Source of the DNA: CAZOWL01 sp964583605
GTDB lineage: Bacteria; Pseudomonadota; Gammaproteobacteria; Chromatiales; Chromatiaceae
NCBI GenBank assembly: GCA_964583605.1
Contig: CAZOWL010000019.1
Location: forward strand, 1-53,105
Direction of reading: 5' to 3'
Length of the DNA: 53,105 nt
The notes under the pieces are model-generated. The model ran no database searches and was not told the origin of the DNA. It worked only from the letters and a program-made list of their open reading frames with translations. Of the stretch, positions 36,701 to 43,743 are shown piece by piece (the first letter of the stretch is position 1; every line of letters begins with the position of its first letter). A program made the translations under genes and the position numbers.

Positions 36701-37517
36701 CGTAAGCGACGAGTGGATTGTCTTTCGACTGCTGACGCAGTTCAGTGATGTCCTCTTCCGCCTCATCGAGTCTGCCGGCCTGGATCCGCACGAGCGCGCG
36801 ATTGAGTCGGCTCTGCGGGCCCACCAAAGGATCATCGATCGCCTGAGAGAAGGCCGCATCGGCGGCATCGAGATCGCCAGCTGCGCGCTCAACCTCTGCA
36901 AGAAGATTCCAGGCACCAGGATGGCTCGGCGCGAATTGGATCGCCTCCTGGATCAACTCGCGAGCCCGGTCGAACTGCCCGCTGCCGGCTTCGAGTCGCG
37001 CCAGCACCAGCCGCGCGGCCGGTGACTCGCCGTCGCGCTCGAGAGCGGCCCTCGCTCTAGCCTCGGCGGCTTCGCGATCACCCTGAGCAAGCAAGGCTTC
37101 GGCTTGGACGGACTGAATCTCGGCAACCAGCGCCGGCGGGCTCTGTTCCGGCATTACGAGATCCTGCACGCGTTCGAGCTCGCCCTGAAGGAGCCAAGCC
37201 CTTGCCAACCACGGTTGTACCTCGGAGTCGCTGGCACCCAATCTCTCAGCCCGCTCTAGCTCGAGCGCTGCAGATTGGATGTTCCCTGATCCAAAATAGG
37301 CCTGTCCCAAGAGTGCCCTAGCACGCGCGTTCTCAAGATCGCGACTCAACGCGTTCTTCAGCTGGATCTCGGCGGTTCGCCACTCGCCTTGCGCTAGCGC
37401 CGACTCACCCGCCGCCAGGTACTCCGCCGCAGACTGACCGCTATTGCAACCCGCTGCGAAGGGAGCAAGAATCAGCGCAACCAGGTAGCAGAAACGCAAC
37501 GTTGACACAATCGTCAT
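33783..37517 (-). CDS. prsT: PrsT, giant TPR lipoprotein of the XrtA system
   Basis: 1244 residues from the ATG at 37517, with lipoprotein signal and lipobox (LAPFAAGC). The rest is tetratricopeptide repeats, typical of the PEP-CTERM system TPR protein PrsT, which is usually around 900 residues. The excess is explained by an internal duplication: residues 441-756 and 757 to about 1070 align without gaps (AEQLVLGFVRSGDL against AEQLVLGYVRNGDI; HDQPAAALQVLSEARR against QDQPALALTLLSDARR), with an exact 948-base offset between the AEQLVL codons. It is probably a scaffold on the periplasmic side of a membrane. A strong dyad and a possible sigma-54 element lie just upstream. Confidence 0.93.
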   Translation of the reverse strand: MTIVSTLRFCYLVALILAPFAAGCNSGQSAAEYLAAGESALAQGEWRTAEIQLKNALSRDLENARARALLGQAYFGSGNIQSAALELERAERLGASDSEVQPWLARAWLLQGELERVQDLVMPEQSPPALVAEIQSVQAEALLAQGDREAAEARARAALERDGESPAARLVLARLEAGSGQFDRARELIQEAIQFAPSHPGAWNLLAEVERAAGDLDAADAAFSQAIDDPLVGPQSRLNRALVRIQAGRLDEAEEDITELRQQSKDNPLVAYAEGLLLYNREQYAEAIERLDVALGGNPDLIPALSLAGAVRLALGDADLARIHLERAVSARPDDLSLRRMLAMALLREGRADEAERQARAILEQAPEDVATKDLLANALMRQGKREEGVSYLREVRAVLPDSAAASARLGAALLGGGDAEEGLAALKEALDQDPKLQGAAEQLVLGFVRSGDLDQALEAAKAYQDREPASARAPTLLGVVHLLRREIDDASKAFEKALDVDPGNLAASSGLAAIALQNKDLDRARGYLGESVTYHADNIGLRIMLAKVALAQGDAESAKRHLDEAAARNPQALEPKLYLAAYYLRHDQPAAALQVLSEARRFAGTSPALLGLLADTQLALQQYGAAKDTLEQLKGQQPHDPKIRVALATAHGGLGDLDAAKRELEEALERDADFVPAMKILARLALAENDIAGVERQLEQLKQRSGSMDPDLLAIEGRLAQLTGDLSAADEAFLALLAGDASGAAFDADSKQWGAAEQLVLGYVRNGDIKSALRAAIELRDREPDVARAHALLGSLYLREDMTEQAAESFRRAVELEPGNLAGSVGLAELAIQTKDLTAAQQYYEQALGHHPESVALSVGLARLALMENDTASAQRVLEEAVEHNPHLLQPILYLGAFHLKQDQPALALTLLSDARRDHPQEEGLLGLLAQAQMALGRHRGARGTLLDLAELSPNDPKVFLALAQAELAIGNTEEMAAALRRVLDLDPQSFPALNALARLAIDQRSAADAKPFVEKMQEIAGVDNPAVLLLKARLAALEEDITSARASYESLFAREPSTENAVYVARARILSGDAEGAGDFLEEWLDAHPEDSQAHFELGQVYMQQGRLDDAVIQFERSIEQYPENAVALNNLAWLLQERDSDKALAYAQRAHAAAPESAEIADTLAIVLLRRGEVDEARRMIDRAIEERPGNASILFHKAQILQASGDPDQARALLGDALKTDGEFPERDEARAMLEVLQKD

Positions 37518-37559
37518 TACTCCTCCCCTCAGTATCAATCTCTCCTGCATACCATAAAT

Positions 37560-37581
37560 GGTACGCCCATATCGGCGTACC
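37560..37581 (-). promoter_or_regulatory. Strong dyad upstream of prsT, candidate operator
   Basis: Perfect inverted repeat GGTACGCC CATATC GGCGTACC (8-base arms, 6-base spacer) 43 bases before the prsT start. A second, overlapping dyad TACCAT AA ATGGTA occupies 37550-37563, so three TACC/GGTA half-sites are laid out in 32 bases. It has no T-run and so is not an intrinsic terminator. It could be an operator, or an mRNA hairpin in the prsT leader. No binding protein can be named. Confidence 0.45.
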
Positions 37582-37612
37582 GCTTGTCTGTCGACCTCTC
37601 GCGGTTAGATGT

Positions 37613-37628
37613 TGCGGGCCTGAGGCCA
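37613..37628 (-). promoter_or_regulatory. Weak sigma-54-like element upstream of prsT
   Basis: On the minus strand TGGCCTCAGGCCCGCA has the invariant GG and GC with the correct 10-base spacing, TGGC in the -24 box and GCA in the -12 box. Other consensus positions (CACG, TT) do not match. Predicted initiation would be near 37602, about 85 bases before prsT. PrsR is a sigma-54 activator encoded in this locus, which makes the site plausible but not established. Confidence 0.28.
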
Positions 37629-37723
37629 CCGCCGGCGACCCAGATACCCTCTCGATCATGCCGGATACCTATGCGAAAGACAACGACACAGGATGCGCCC
37701 AAGCGTGGCTGTGCCACCTTACA

Positions 37724-37851
37724 ATGAAATTCGCGAAGCACGTTCGCTCCCTCGCCCTCTGGGAGAGGGTTGGGGTGAGGGAACGATCAGGGGCGAGGCG
37801 ACCTTTCATCATCTGGGGTGGCTCGCCCCGCCCCATGATCGTTAGGCCGAC
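37724..37851 (+). repeat. Dispersed intergenic repeat, copy 2
   Basis: About 125 bases in the 580-base gap between prsT and the ATPase gene. It starts ATGAAATTCGCGAAGCACGT, contains the hairpin core CCCTCTGGGAGAGGG and TTGGGGTGAGGGAACGATCA, and ends near GCCCCATGATCG. The copy at 41.0 kb matches it over nearly the whole length in the opposite orientation. It can be translated as a peptide (MKFAKHVRSLALWERVG), but this reading recurs with the repeat and is not evidence of a gene. The gap also holds the prsT dyad (37560-37581) and a short reading frame (37867-38106). Confidence 0.75.
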
Positions 37852-37866
37852 GCGAAGACGCAACGT

Positions 37867-38106
37867 GTGACTCAGTGGGAACACCGCGATTGTTACGGGA
37901 TCTGCAACTGGCACGAGTATAGGGACTACCGTCTCGATTCCGCCCGCAACGTGCGACCGGATGAGCAGTTTCTGCGACAACCCGACGAGGTCGGCGTCAC
38001 ACCGGCCGATCTGCGTGCCGTCTACCAGTGCATGCCCGATACCCTGCGCGCGCCGATCGAGCGGAGATTGGGGATTGCATCGTGTCCCTTCGCGGCCTTC
38101 ACATAG
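37867..38106 (+). other. Short protein-like frame, possible gene remnant
   Basis: Seventy-nine codons opening at GTG. The peptide has a natural composition with many Trp, Tyr and Cys (WEHRDCYGICNWHEYRDYR, then VTPADLRAVYQCMPDTLRAP) and codon use like the neighbouring genes, unlike the antisense shadows nearby. I do not recognise the family. There is no ribosome binding site, the frame sits directly after the repeat copy, and it runs 8 bases into the convergent ATPase gene. It may be the tail of a gene whose front was lost, or a small real gene. Confidence 0.25.
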
Positions 38107-40831
38107 GTTCAAACTGAATCTCGATTCGCCTCTGCCCGGAATCGCTCACGTCTTCGCCGCCCCCGTCCGTCGGCTTAATGTCCTCGCCCAGGCCGCGACT
38201 CGCGAGCTGGCGGTCATCGAGCCCCTCGGCACGAAAGTACTGCTCAACCGCCTCGGCGCGGCGAAGCGAGAGCGACCGATTGTAATTCTCGGGCCCCCTA
38301 TCGTCCGTGTAACCGATCACCGTTACCTTGATGTCCGCTATTGGGCGGAGCAGAGCGGCCAACTCCTCAAGAACCGAATAGGACCCAGCTGGCAGCGTCG
38401 CGCTATCAAAATCAAACGAGATCTCGTTCCGCAAATTCAGCAGAAACCTGTCGGCGTTTATCTCCTGCACGTCATATCCCAAGCCCTTCAGCTCCGTCGC
38501 CAGCTCTCGCAACCCAAGGTTGTCCCCAGCGGACTCTTGCGCCTCAATGCGGTCAGTCTCTTGGAAGGCTTCAGCATCCGCGGAAGCTACGCCTTGCGTT
38601 GCAGCGGGATCGACCTGTCCTTCCGCCGTCTCAGTTGCGCCAGACCGATCTGCCAATACCCCAACGGACATCCCGCGGCGCGGCTGAGCCCGCGGCTGAC
38701 CGCCGTTCGTGAGCGGGCGCTCACCATTCGCTAGCCGCGGTTCCGGGCCGCCCGCACCATCCCGAGCCCCCGGTTCCATCGGCGGCAGTTTATCGTCAAC
38801 TCTGGCCATCTCGGGGGCTTGTTGGGATCCCGCGGGTGCTCCCAACGATGCCGCGGTCGAGCCATCACCTGAAGGCGGTTCTAAGGCGGCTCCTGCCTCT
38901 CCCGTCAGCTCGGCGCCAAACCATGTCGTCCGCGGCTGAGGTTGGGGCGCCTGCCCGTCAGCCAATGGCGTATCCCCCTGAGGAGCAGTCGGGTCTGGCT
39001 CGCCTCCCTCAGACACCGACAGATCGCCTCGTTTGGCCTGCCGATCATAGCGCGCGAGATCCTGCGGCACCGGCCCGATCGGGGAACCCGGATCCGGCTC
39101 GCCGCGATTCCGTCCGTCAGTCGATTCTGGGGTGCCTTCGACCTCTCCGAGTGCACCCCTGAATGCTGCGCTGGGGGCATCGACCGCGGTTGACGCGTCC
39201 CCAGCGACAGAGCCGAACGTCGACTCCATCTCCCGCGTCTGATCCGGATTCCCACTCTTCTCACCTGGGCTTTCCGATACAGGCGGACCAGGGGCCTTCG
39301 ACGCAATCGTCCAAGACACGACCAGGGCCGACACATCAGCGCTGAGCTCGGATAGGTGATTCGCGGCCGCCGCGCCGGCCAGCCGAGCTTGCTCGGCGAG
39401 CCGTCCCGCGCCGTACTCGTGGACGAGGTAGGCAGTCGCCGAGACAGCGAGCAGCCCCGCGGCAGCAATCCCGTAGCGCCATCGTCGGCCGCGTGTCTTT
39501 CCGGATCGCGAGTACCTGGAGCTGCGGCGGCGCGCCGAGGCCCCCCCCCGCGGCTCACTGGCGGCCACTTCGGCCATTGGTGACGGCCGGCGCCGAGCCG
39601 AGTGCTCGCGCACCATGATCGGCGGTGTCTCGTCATCTCCCGAAGGACCGGATGCGCGTACAGAAGATGACGCCACCGCCATTGCGTGCATCTGTTCCTC
39701 GGAGAGGACAGCTCCTCGATCGGCTAATGTCTCCGGGGGAGGAAGCTCTCCTTGCAGCGAGGCGCCCGCCCGTCCCTCCTGGCCTTCCGCCATTGGACCA
39801 CAAGACTCCCTGACATCAGAGGGACTCGTTGACCGGCCAGTTGCGCCCATACCCGGCGCTTTCGTTGCAGCCTCGGTCATTTCGGCCTCATCGACCGATT
39901 CTGCTCGCGGCCCAACCGCATCGTCGAAAGCATCCGGACCTAGGCCCTCGATCGCCCAGCCTTCGCCGTCAGCCATGGCCTTGGAATGGAGATCGTTACT
40001 CGCGGCGTCGAGCCGCTCCAAGAGCTCTTCACGGAATTCATCGAGAACGACTCGCGCCTCGTTTCCGGTAAGAACTTCACACTGCTCCACGCTGCCATGA
40101 AGCAGCAATCGATCGCACACCTTATTGATCAAGCGGGGTACGCCACCAGCGGCCTGGTAGATCGATCGCAGGGCATCCGGGTCAAAGGCGGGGCGTCCCG
40201 ACCAGCCGGCGCGGAGCAGACGGTGGCGAATGTACGCTCGGGTCTCGATTAGGTCCAACGGCTCGAGGTGGCAGGCCGCCACGATACGTTGGTGCAGCTG
40301 CTCGAGGCTGGGGTGGCGGATCAACTCTCGAAGGGGCTCCTGCCCAACCAGGAGGATCTGCGCCAAGGCCTTGGAGCCCAGTTGGAGATTCGTAACCAGC
40401 CGCAGCTCTTCCAGTGCGCCGCCGGAGAGGTTCTGGGCCTCGTCCACGATCAGGATGGCGGGACCCTCACGCCCAGCACGAGAAATCAGGAGCTCGCGCA
40501 AGCTCTGAATCAGCGTCGCCTTGTCCAGACCGCGCGAGGTCAAGCCGAATGCATAAGTGACAAGCCTGAGCAAATCATCCGCATCCAGCTGTGTGCTGTC
40601 GATCTGGGCAACCAACCGACGCTGCGAGCCCAGATCGCTCAAGAGGTCCTGAATAAGGGTTGTCTTGCCCATTCCCGGCCTGCCGGTGACCACGAGGAAT
40701 CCCTCCCCGCGGTGGACCGCGTACTGCATATAGGCCTTGGCCCGCGAATAGCTACGGTGCCGAAAACAGAAGTAGACGTCTGGGCTCAACCCGAAAGGTA
40801 TCTGAGAGAATCCGTAGTAGGATTCATACAT
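38099..40831 (-). CDS. XrtA-associated ExeA-like ATPase fused to OmpA domain
   Basis: 910-residue protein of four parts. Residues 1 to about 270 form the AAA ATPase of exosortase loci, related to ExeA/GspA (start MYESYYGFSQIPFGLSPDV; Walker A GRPGMGKT at 50-57; Walker B ILIVDEAQNL near 127). An acidic and basic linker (about 275-450) is followed by one membrane helix (about 453-472) and a long Pro/Gly/Glu-rich periplasmic linker (about 500-790). The C-terminus (about 795-910) is an OmpA-like peptidoglycan-binding domain (FDFDSATLPAGS, VIGYTDDRGPENYNRSLSLRRA). The exosortase-locus ATPase is usually much shorter and lacks the OmpA part. It may anchor the export machine to the cell wall as GspA does. 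Confidence 0.92.
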   Translation of the reverse strand: MYESYYGFSQIPFGLSPDVYFCFRHRSYSRAKAYMQYAVHRGEGFLVVTGRPGMGKTTLIQDLLSDLGSQRRLVAQIDSTQLDADDLLRLVTYAFGLTSRGLDKATLIQSLRELLISRAGREGPAILIVDEAQNLSGGALEELRLVTNLQLGSKALAQILLVGQEPLRELIRHPSLEQLHQRIVAACHLEPLDLIETRAYIRHRLLRAGWSGRPAFDPDALRSIYQAAGGVPRLINKVCDRLLLHGSVEQCEVLTGNEARVVLDEFREELLERLDAASNDLHSKAMADGEGWAIEGLGPDAFDDAVGPRAESVDEAEMTEAATKAPGMGATGRSTSPSDVRESCGPMAEGQEGRAGASLQGELPPPETLADRGAVLSEEQMHAMAVASSSVRASGPSGDDETPPIMVREHSARRRPSPMAEVAASEPRGGASARRRSSRYSRSGKTRGRRWRYGIAAAGLLAVSATAYLVHEYGAGRLAEQARLAGAAAANHLSELSADVSALVVSWTIASKAPGPPVSESPGEKSGNPDQTREMESTFGSVAGDASTAVDAPSAAFRGALGEVEGTPESTDGRNRGEPDPGSPIGPVPQDLARYDRQAKRGDLSVSEGGEPDPTAPQGDTPLADGQAPQPQPRTTWFGAELTGEAGAALEPPSGDGSTAASLGAPAGSQQAPEMARVDDKLPPMEPGARDGAGGPEPRLANGERPLTNGGQPRAQPRRGMSVGVLADRSGATETAEGQVDPAATQGVASADAEAFQETDRIEAQESAGDNLGLRELATELKGLGYDVQEINADRFLLNLRNEISFDFDSATLPAGSYSVLEELAALLRPIADIKVTVIGYTDDRGPENYNRSLSLRRAEAVEQYFRAEGLDDRQLASRGLGEDIKPTDGGGEDVSDSGQRRIEIQFEPM

Positions 40832-41002
40832 GGCTCGTCACCCCGCGTTGACAATTGCCAGGTAAGCTCCGGCCGAACAGCTCTTACTGCGGCCAACCGC
40901 TAGGGCACGGGAGGATATGGCAGAGATCGAGCAATAGCGCAGCAGGCGGGCCCAGCGCTGAGCGGCGACCGGGCTATCACGTTGCCCGTTCTCGGCGCTG
41001 AC

Positions 41003-41120
41003 GATCATGGGGGGAGCCGACCCACCACGGATCATGAACTGTCGCCTCGCCCCTGATCTTTCCCTCACCCCAACCATCCCCCATAGGGCGAAGGAGCGAA
41101 CGTGCTGCGCGAATTTCATC
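41003..41120 (-). repeat. Dispersed intergenic repeat, copy 3
   Basis: On the minus strand it begins ATGAAATTCGCGCAGCACGT, contains GGTTGGGGTGAGGGAAAGAT and CAGGGGCGAGGCGAC, and ends CCCCCCATGATC, nearly the same as copy 2. It lies in the 578-base gap between the ATPase gene and mlaC, divergent genes. The remainder of the gap (40832-41002 and 41121-41409) shows no gene; a TGGCACG-like box at 41263 has the wrong spacing for sigma-54. Confidence 0.75.
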
Positions 41121-41409
41121 GGAACCTGCGAAGCATTGGCAGCTTCTTCATCCTCTCTGTCCCCGCGTCGCACTGTCTCGACCAATCCTGCCCCTCTCTG
41201 CCTCAGACGCCTTCTCGCTCCTGACGCCAGCCTGATCCAAGAAGATCCTGAGATGCTCATCTTGGCACGTTTCGCTAACACCGTGTCGCCCCCACACGTC
41301 TACCTCTATGATAGGGGCCCGGATATTCGAGGCCGAGAGAGCACGAATCCTCTCGCCGGTCCACCAGGATCCCGGCAGGCGAAACCCTCAAAATGTCGAG
41401 GCAGAAAAG

Positions 41410-42042
41410 ATGTCAACACCACGGTCCCTCCTCCCCCTTACCCTAGTAGCCTTCATGGTGCTCGTGTGGGGGCTCCCAGCCGAGGCGAGTCCCGGTCTCT
41501 CGCCGCCGCAGGAGGTTGTCGATAGGGTCTCTAGCGACCTAATGCGCGTCCTGCGTGAGGACCGGCATCTGCTCGAGGACGACCCGGGCTTCGTCTATCG
41601 CCTTGTCGATGAGCTGTTCCTGCCAAACGTGGCGGTCGACCGCGTCGCGGCACTGGTCCTTGGCCCGGTCTGGCGTCAGGCCAGCCCCAGCCAGCGCGTG
41701 GCGTTTGCGGAGGAGTTCAAGCACATGCTGATTCGCACCTACGCCACGGCCGTCAACGAGCTTAGCGAGTGGGACATCCAGTACCTGCCGATGTCTCTCA
41801 ACCCGGACCAGAATGAAGCCCTGGTGCGGACTCAGATTCTTCGGCCTAGCGGTAATCCAATCTCAGTGGATTACCGCATGATGCGCCGCGACGGCCGCTG
41901 GCTCGCCTATGACGTGTCGATCGAGGGTGTCAGCCTGCTCGTCAATTACCGCTCCACCTTCGTGCGGCTGGCCCGCGAGAAGGGTCTAGACGGGCTCATC
42001 CGCGACCTCGCACAGCGTAACGCGGATCACCTTGGCTCTTAG
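41410..42042 (+). CDS. mlaC: MlaC-like periplasmic phospholipid-binding protein
   Basis: Shuttles phospholipids between the outer membrane and the MlaFEDB transporter. The 210 residues from the ATG at 41410 start with a signal peptide (SLLPLTLVAFMVLVWGLPAEA). Typical MlaC/Ttg2C segments follow: PPQEVVDRVSSDLMRVLRED, LFLPNVAVDRVAALVLGPVW, FAEEFKHMLIRTYATAV and YDVSIEGVSLLVNYRSTF. A longer frame from 41308 lacks family support. It is an isolated copy: mlaF, mlaE, mlaD and mlaB are not adjacent, which is unusual because mlaC normally sits in that operon. Confidence 0.93.
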   Translation: MSTPRSLLPLTLVAFMVLVWGLPAEASPGLSPPQEVVDRVSSDLMRVLREDRHLLEDDPGFVYRLVDELFLPNVAVDRVAALVLGPVWRQASPSQRVAFAEEFKHMLIRTYATAVNELSEWDIQYLPMSLNPDQNEALVRTQILRPSGNPISVDYRMMRRDGRWLAYDVSIEGVSLLVNYRSTFVRLAREKGLDGLIRDLAQRNADHLGS

Positions 42043-42265
42043 GCGAAAGGCGCCACACTTCCCGAGCCACGATGGCCCGGAATAACCTTTGAAGCTGTCG
42101 CGCGCTCTGACCCGGACCAGAAGCTGGCCTGCAGAGCCCACGGGAACCCCGCTTGGCTGATCGGTGCGCGGTGCGACGCCTGGTTGTGGAATAGCGTTGA
42201 GATGCGACGAGGTGGACGCAACCAAATGCGCCGCTCACGACGATACCCCGATGCAATCGCCCCAG

Positions 42266-42552
42266 TCACTGCATGATCGGCCCGATCAAGGCCGCATCGT
42301 CCCAAATCGTGCGGCTCACACCCCGGTCGACCGGATATGCGATTAGATCCAATCGATTAGACGGGCCGAACAAGCCCTCGAGTGGTGCCGCGGTCGCGAC
42401 GTCCGGATCGAGCCAAGGAGCAAGAGATCTCTGAGAGACGATCGCGGGCATACGGTATTGTATCGTGACGGGAGCCGCGCCCCCTCGCAGGCCGCCTCGA
42501 AATGGTCTTCGAGTGACTGTCCAGCTGCGAATTGGTCGAAACGGCAACGCAT
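42266..42552 (-). pseudogene. Remnant of SRAP-family (YedK/HMCES) gene
   Basis: In the 653-base gap between mlaC and hemF. One minus frame from 42552 reads MRCRFDQFAAGQSLEDHFEA and then LPSRYN, like the SRAP N-terminus (MCGRF ... PPRYN) with the catalytic Cys displaced. Another frame, overlapping it and ending at 42266, reads IQYRMPAIVSQRSLAPWLDP ... LDLIAYPVDRGVSRTIWDD, like the SRAP C-terminus (RMPVIL ... WLDP ... YPVS..VN). The central 90 or so codons of the family are missing and the two ends are joined out of frame, so the gene is dead. SRAP proteins crosslink to abasic sites in single-stranded DNA. The rest of this gap shows nothing clear. Confidence 0.6.
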
Positions 42553-42695
42553 AAAGCATCTCCGACGTTCAGTCGCAGATGGTCGCGTGCAGCGCGATAA
42601 TCCAGATGTGACGGGCCACCAGCGCTGCTGGGCGGTCGCTTGACACCCCTCCGACCCGCGAACTCTCGATCTCCTGCTAGCTTGGGACCGGCTGC

Positions 42696-43637
42696 TCATT
42701 TCTCGGCCGCCAGCCAATCGCGAGCCGTCAGAAACCATTCGGTGAGCCTGGCCTCCGGACTGCCAGGCTCCGGCCGGTAGTCATATCGCCAACTGACCTC
42801 CGGGGGGAGAGACATCAAGATGGATTCGGTCCGGCCCCCGGACTGTAAGCCGAAAAGCGTCCCTCGGTCGTAGACCAGGTTGAATTCGACATAGCGCCCC
42901 CTCCGATACTTCTGAAACGCGCGCTCGCGATCGCCATAGACGAGATGGCGCCGGCGCGCGACGATGGGCAGATAGGCGCCGAGGTATCCGTCCCCAATGG
43001 CCCTCAGAAAGGCAAAACTGGTGTCAAAGCCCCACTCGTTGAGGTCATCGAAGAAGAGCCCACCGATCCCTCGCGGCTCATTGCGGTGCTTCAGAAAGAA
43101 GTACTCGTCGCACCAGCGCTTCAGGCGCGGGTAGAGGTCATCGCCGAAAGGTCGGCACAGCTCGCGGGCCTGGCGATGCCAATGCAGGGCATCTTCATCG
43201 AAACCGTAATAGGGCGTCAGATCGAAGCCGCCACCAAACCACCAGACCATTTCCGCGCCAGGGCGCTGGGCAGCGAAGAAGCGGACGTTGGCGTGCGAGG
43301 TCGGGACATAGGGATTGTGCGGATGCAACACCAGCGACACACCGACGGCCTGGAACTCGCAACCGACAAGCTCGGGACGAACGGCCGTCGCCGTGGGGGG
43401 CAACTCTGCACCAAAGACATGCGAGAAGTTAATACCTGCCTGTTCAAATAGGGCTCCTCGCTCGAGCACTCGCGATCGCCCTCCGCCGCCGCTTCCCCTG
43501 CGCCAAACGTCCTCGCGAAATTGAGCCACACCATCGGCCTGCTCGAGGCTGAACGTGAGCCGGTCCTGAAGCGCCAGGAGATAATCTTTGACGGCTTGTG
43601 GATCCGGCACTTGGGGCATCCTGCTGGCTCCACTCAT
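42696..43637 (-). CDS. hemF: Oxygen-dependent coproporphyrinogen III oxidase
   Basis: Oxidatively decarboxylates coproporphyrinogen III to protoporphyrinogen IX in haem (and bacteriochlorophyll) synthesis. The 313 residues match the family. Typical segments are GINFSHVFGAELPPTAT, VSLVLHPHNPYVPTSHANVR (with the catalytic His), WWFGGGFDLTPYYGF, DEYFFLKHRNEPRGIGGLFF and FNLVYDRGTLFGLQSGGRTE. An ATG at 43619 (MPQVPDPQAV) has GGAG 8 bases upstream and may be the real start. In a purple bacterium this enzyme would serve oxic growth, with the radical enzyme HemN used anaerobically. Confidence 0.96.
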   Translation of the reverse strand: MSGASRMPQVPDPQAVKDYLLALQDRLTFSLEQADGVAQFREDVWRRGSGGGGRSRVLERGALFEQAGINFSHVFGAELPPTATAVRPELVGCEFQAVGVSLVLHPHNPYVPTSHANVRFFAAQRPGAEMVWWFGGGFDLTPYYGFDEDALHWHRQARELCRPFGDDLYPRLKRWCDEYFFLKHRNEPRGIGGLFFDDLNEWGFDTSFAFLRAIGDGYLGAYLPIVARRRHLVYGDRERAFQKYRRGRYVEFNLVYDRGTLFGLQSGGRTESILMSLPPEVSWRYDYRPEPGSPEARLTEWFLTARDWLAAEK

Positions 43638-43743
43638 GCCAATCGCCCGACGGAAATCCCGCCAGACTCAATGTCCATCAGGTCACTGATTAGTGTAAGG
43701 CGTCGCACGACTGGAAACCAGGCCTCCAAGAAACCACAATCCT

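Noticed and set aside
37502..37870. Reading frames across the repeat copies, also at 12764-13018 and 40838-41281
   Set aside because: Their translations recur because the repeat recurs; no ribosome binding sites and no independent conservation.
40857..40870. GG-N10-GC arrangement on the minus strand upstream of the ATPase gene
   Set aside because: Only the invariant dinucleotides match and it is very close to the start codon; chance is likely.
41263..41275. TGGCACG-like box resembling a sigma-54 -24 element
   Set aside because: The GG and GC dinucleotides are 8 bases apart instead of 10.
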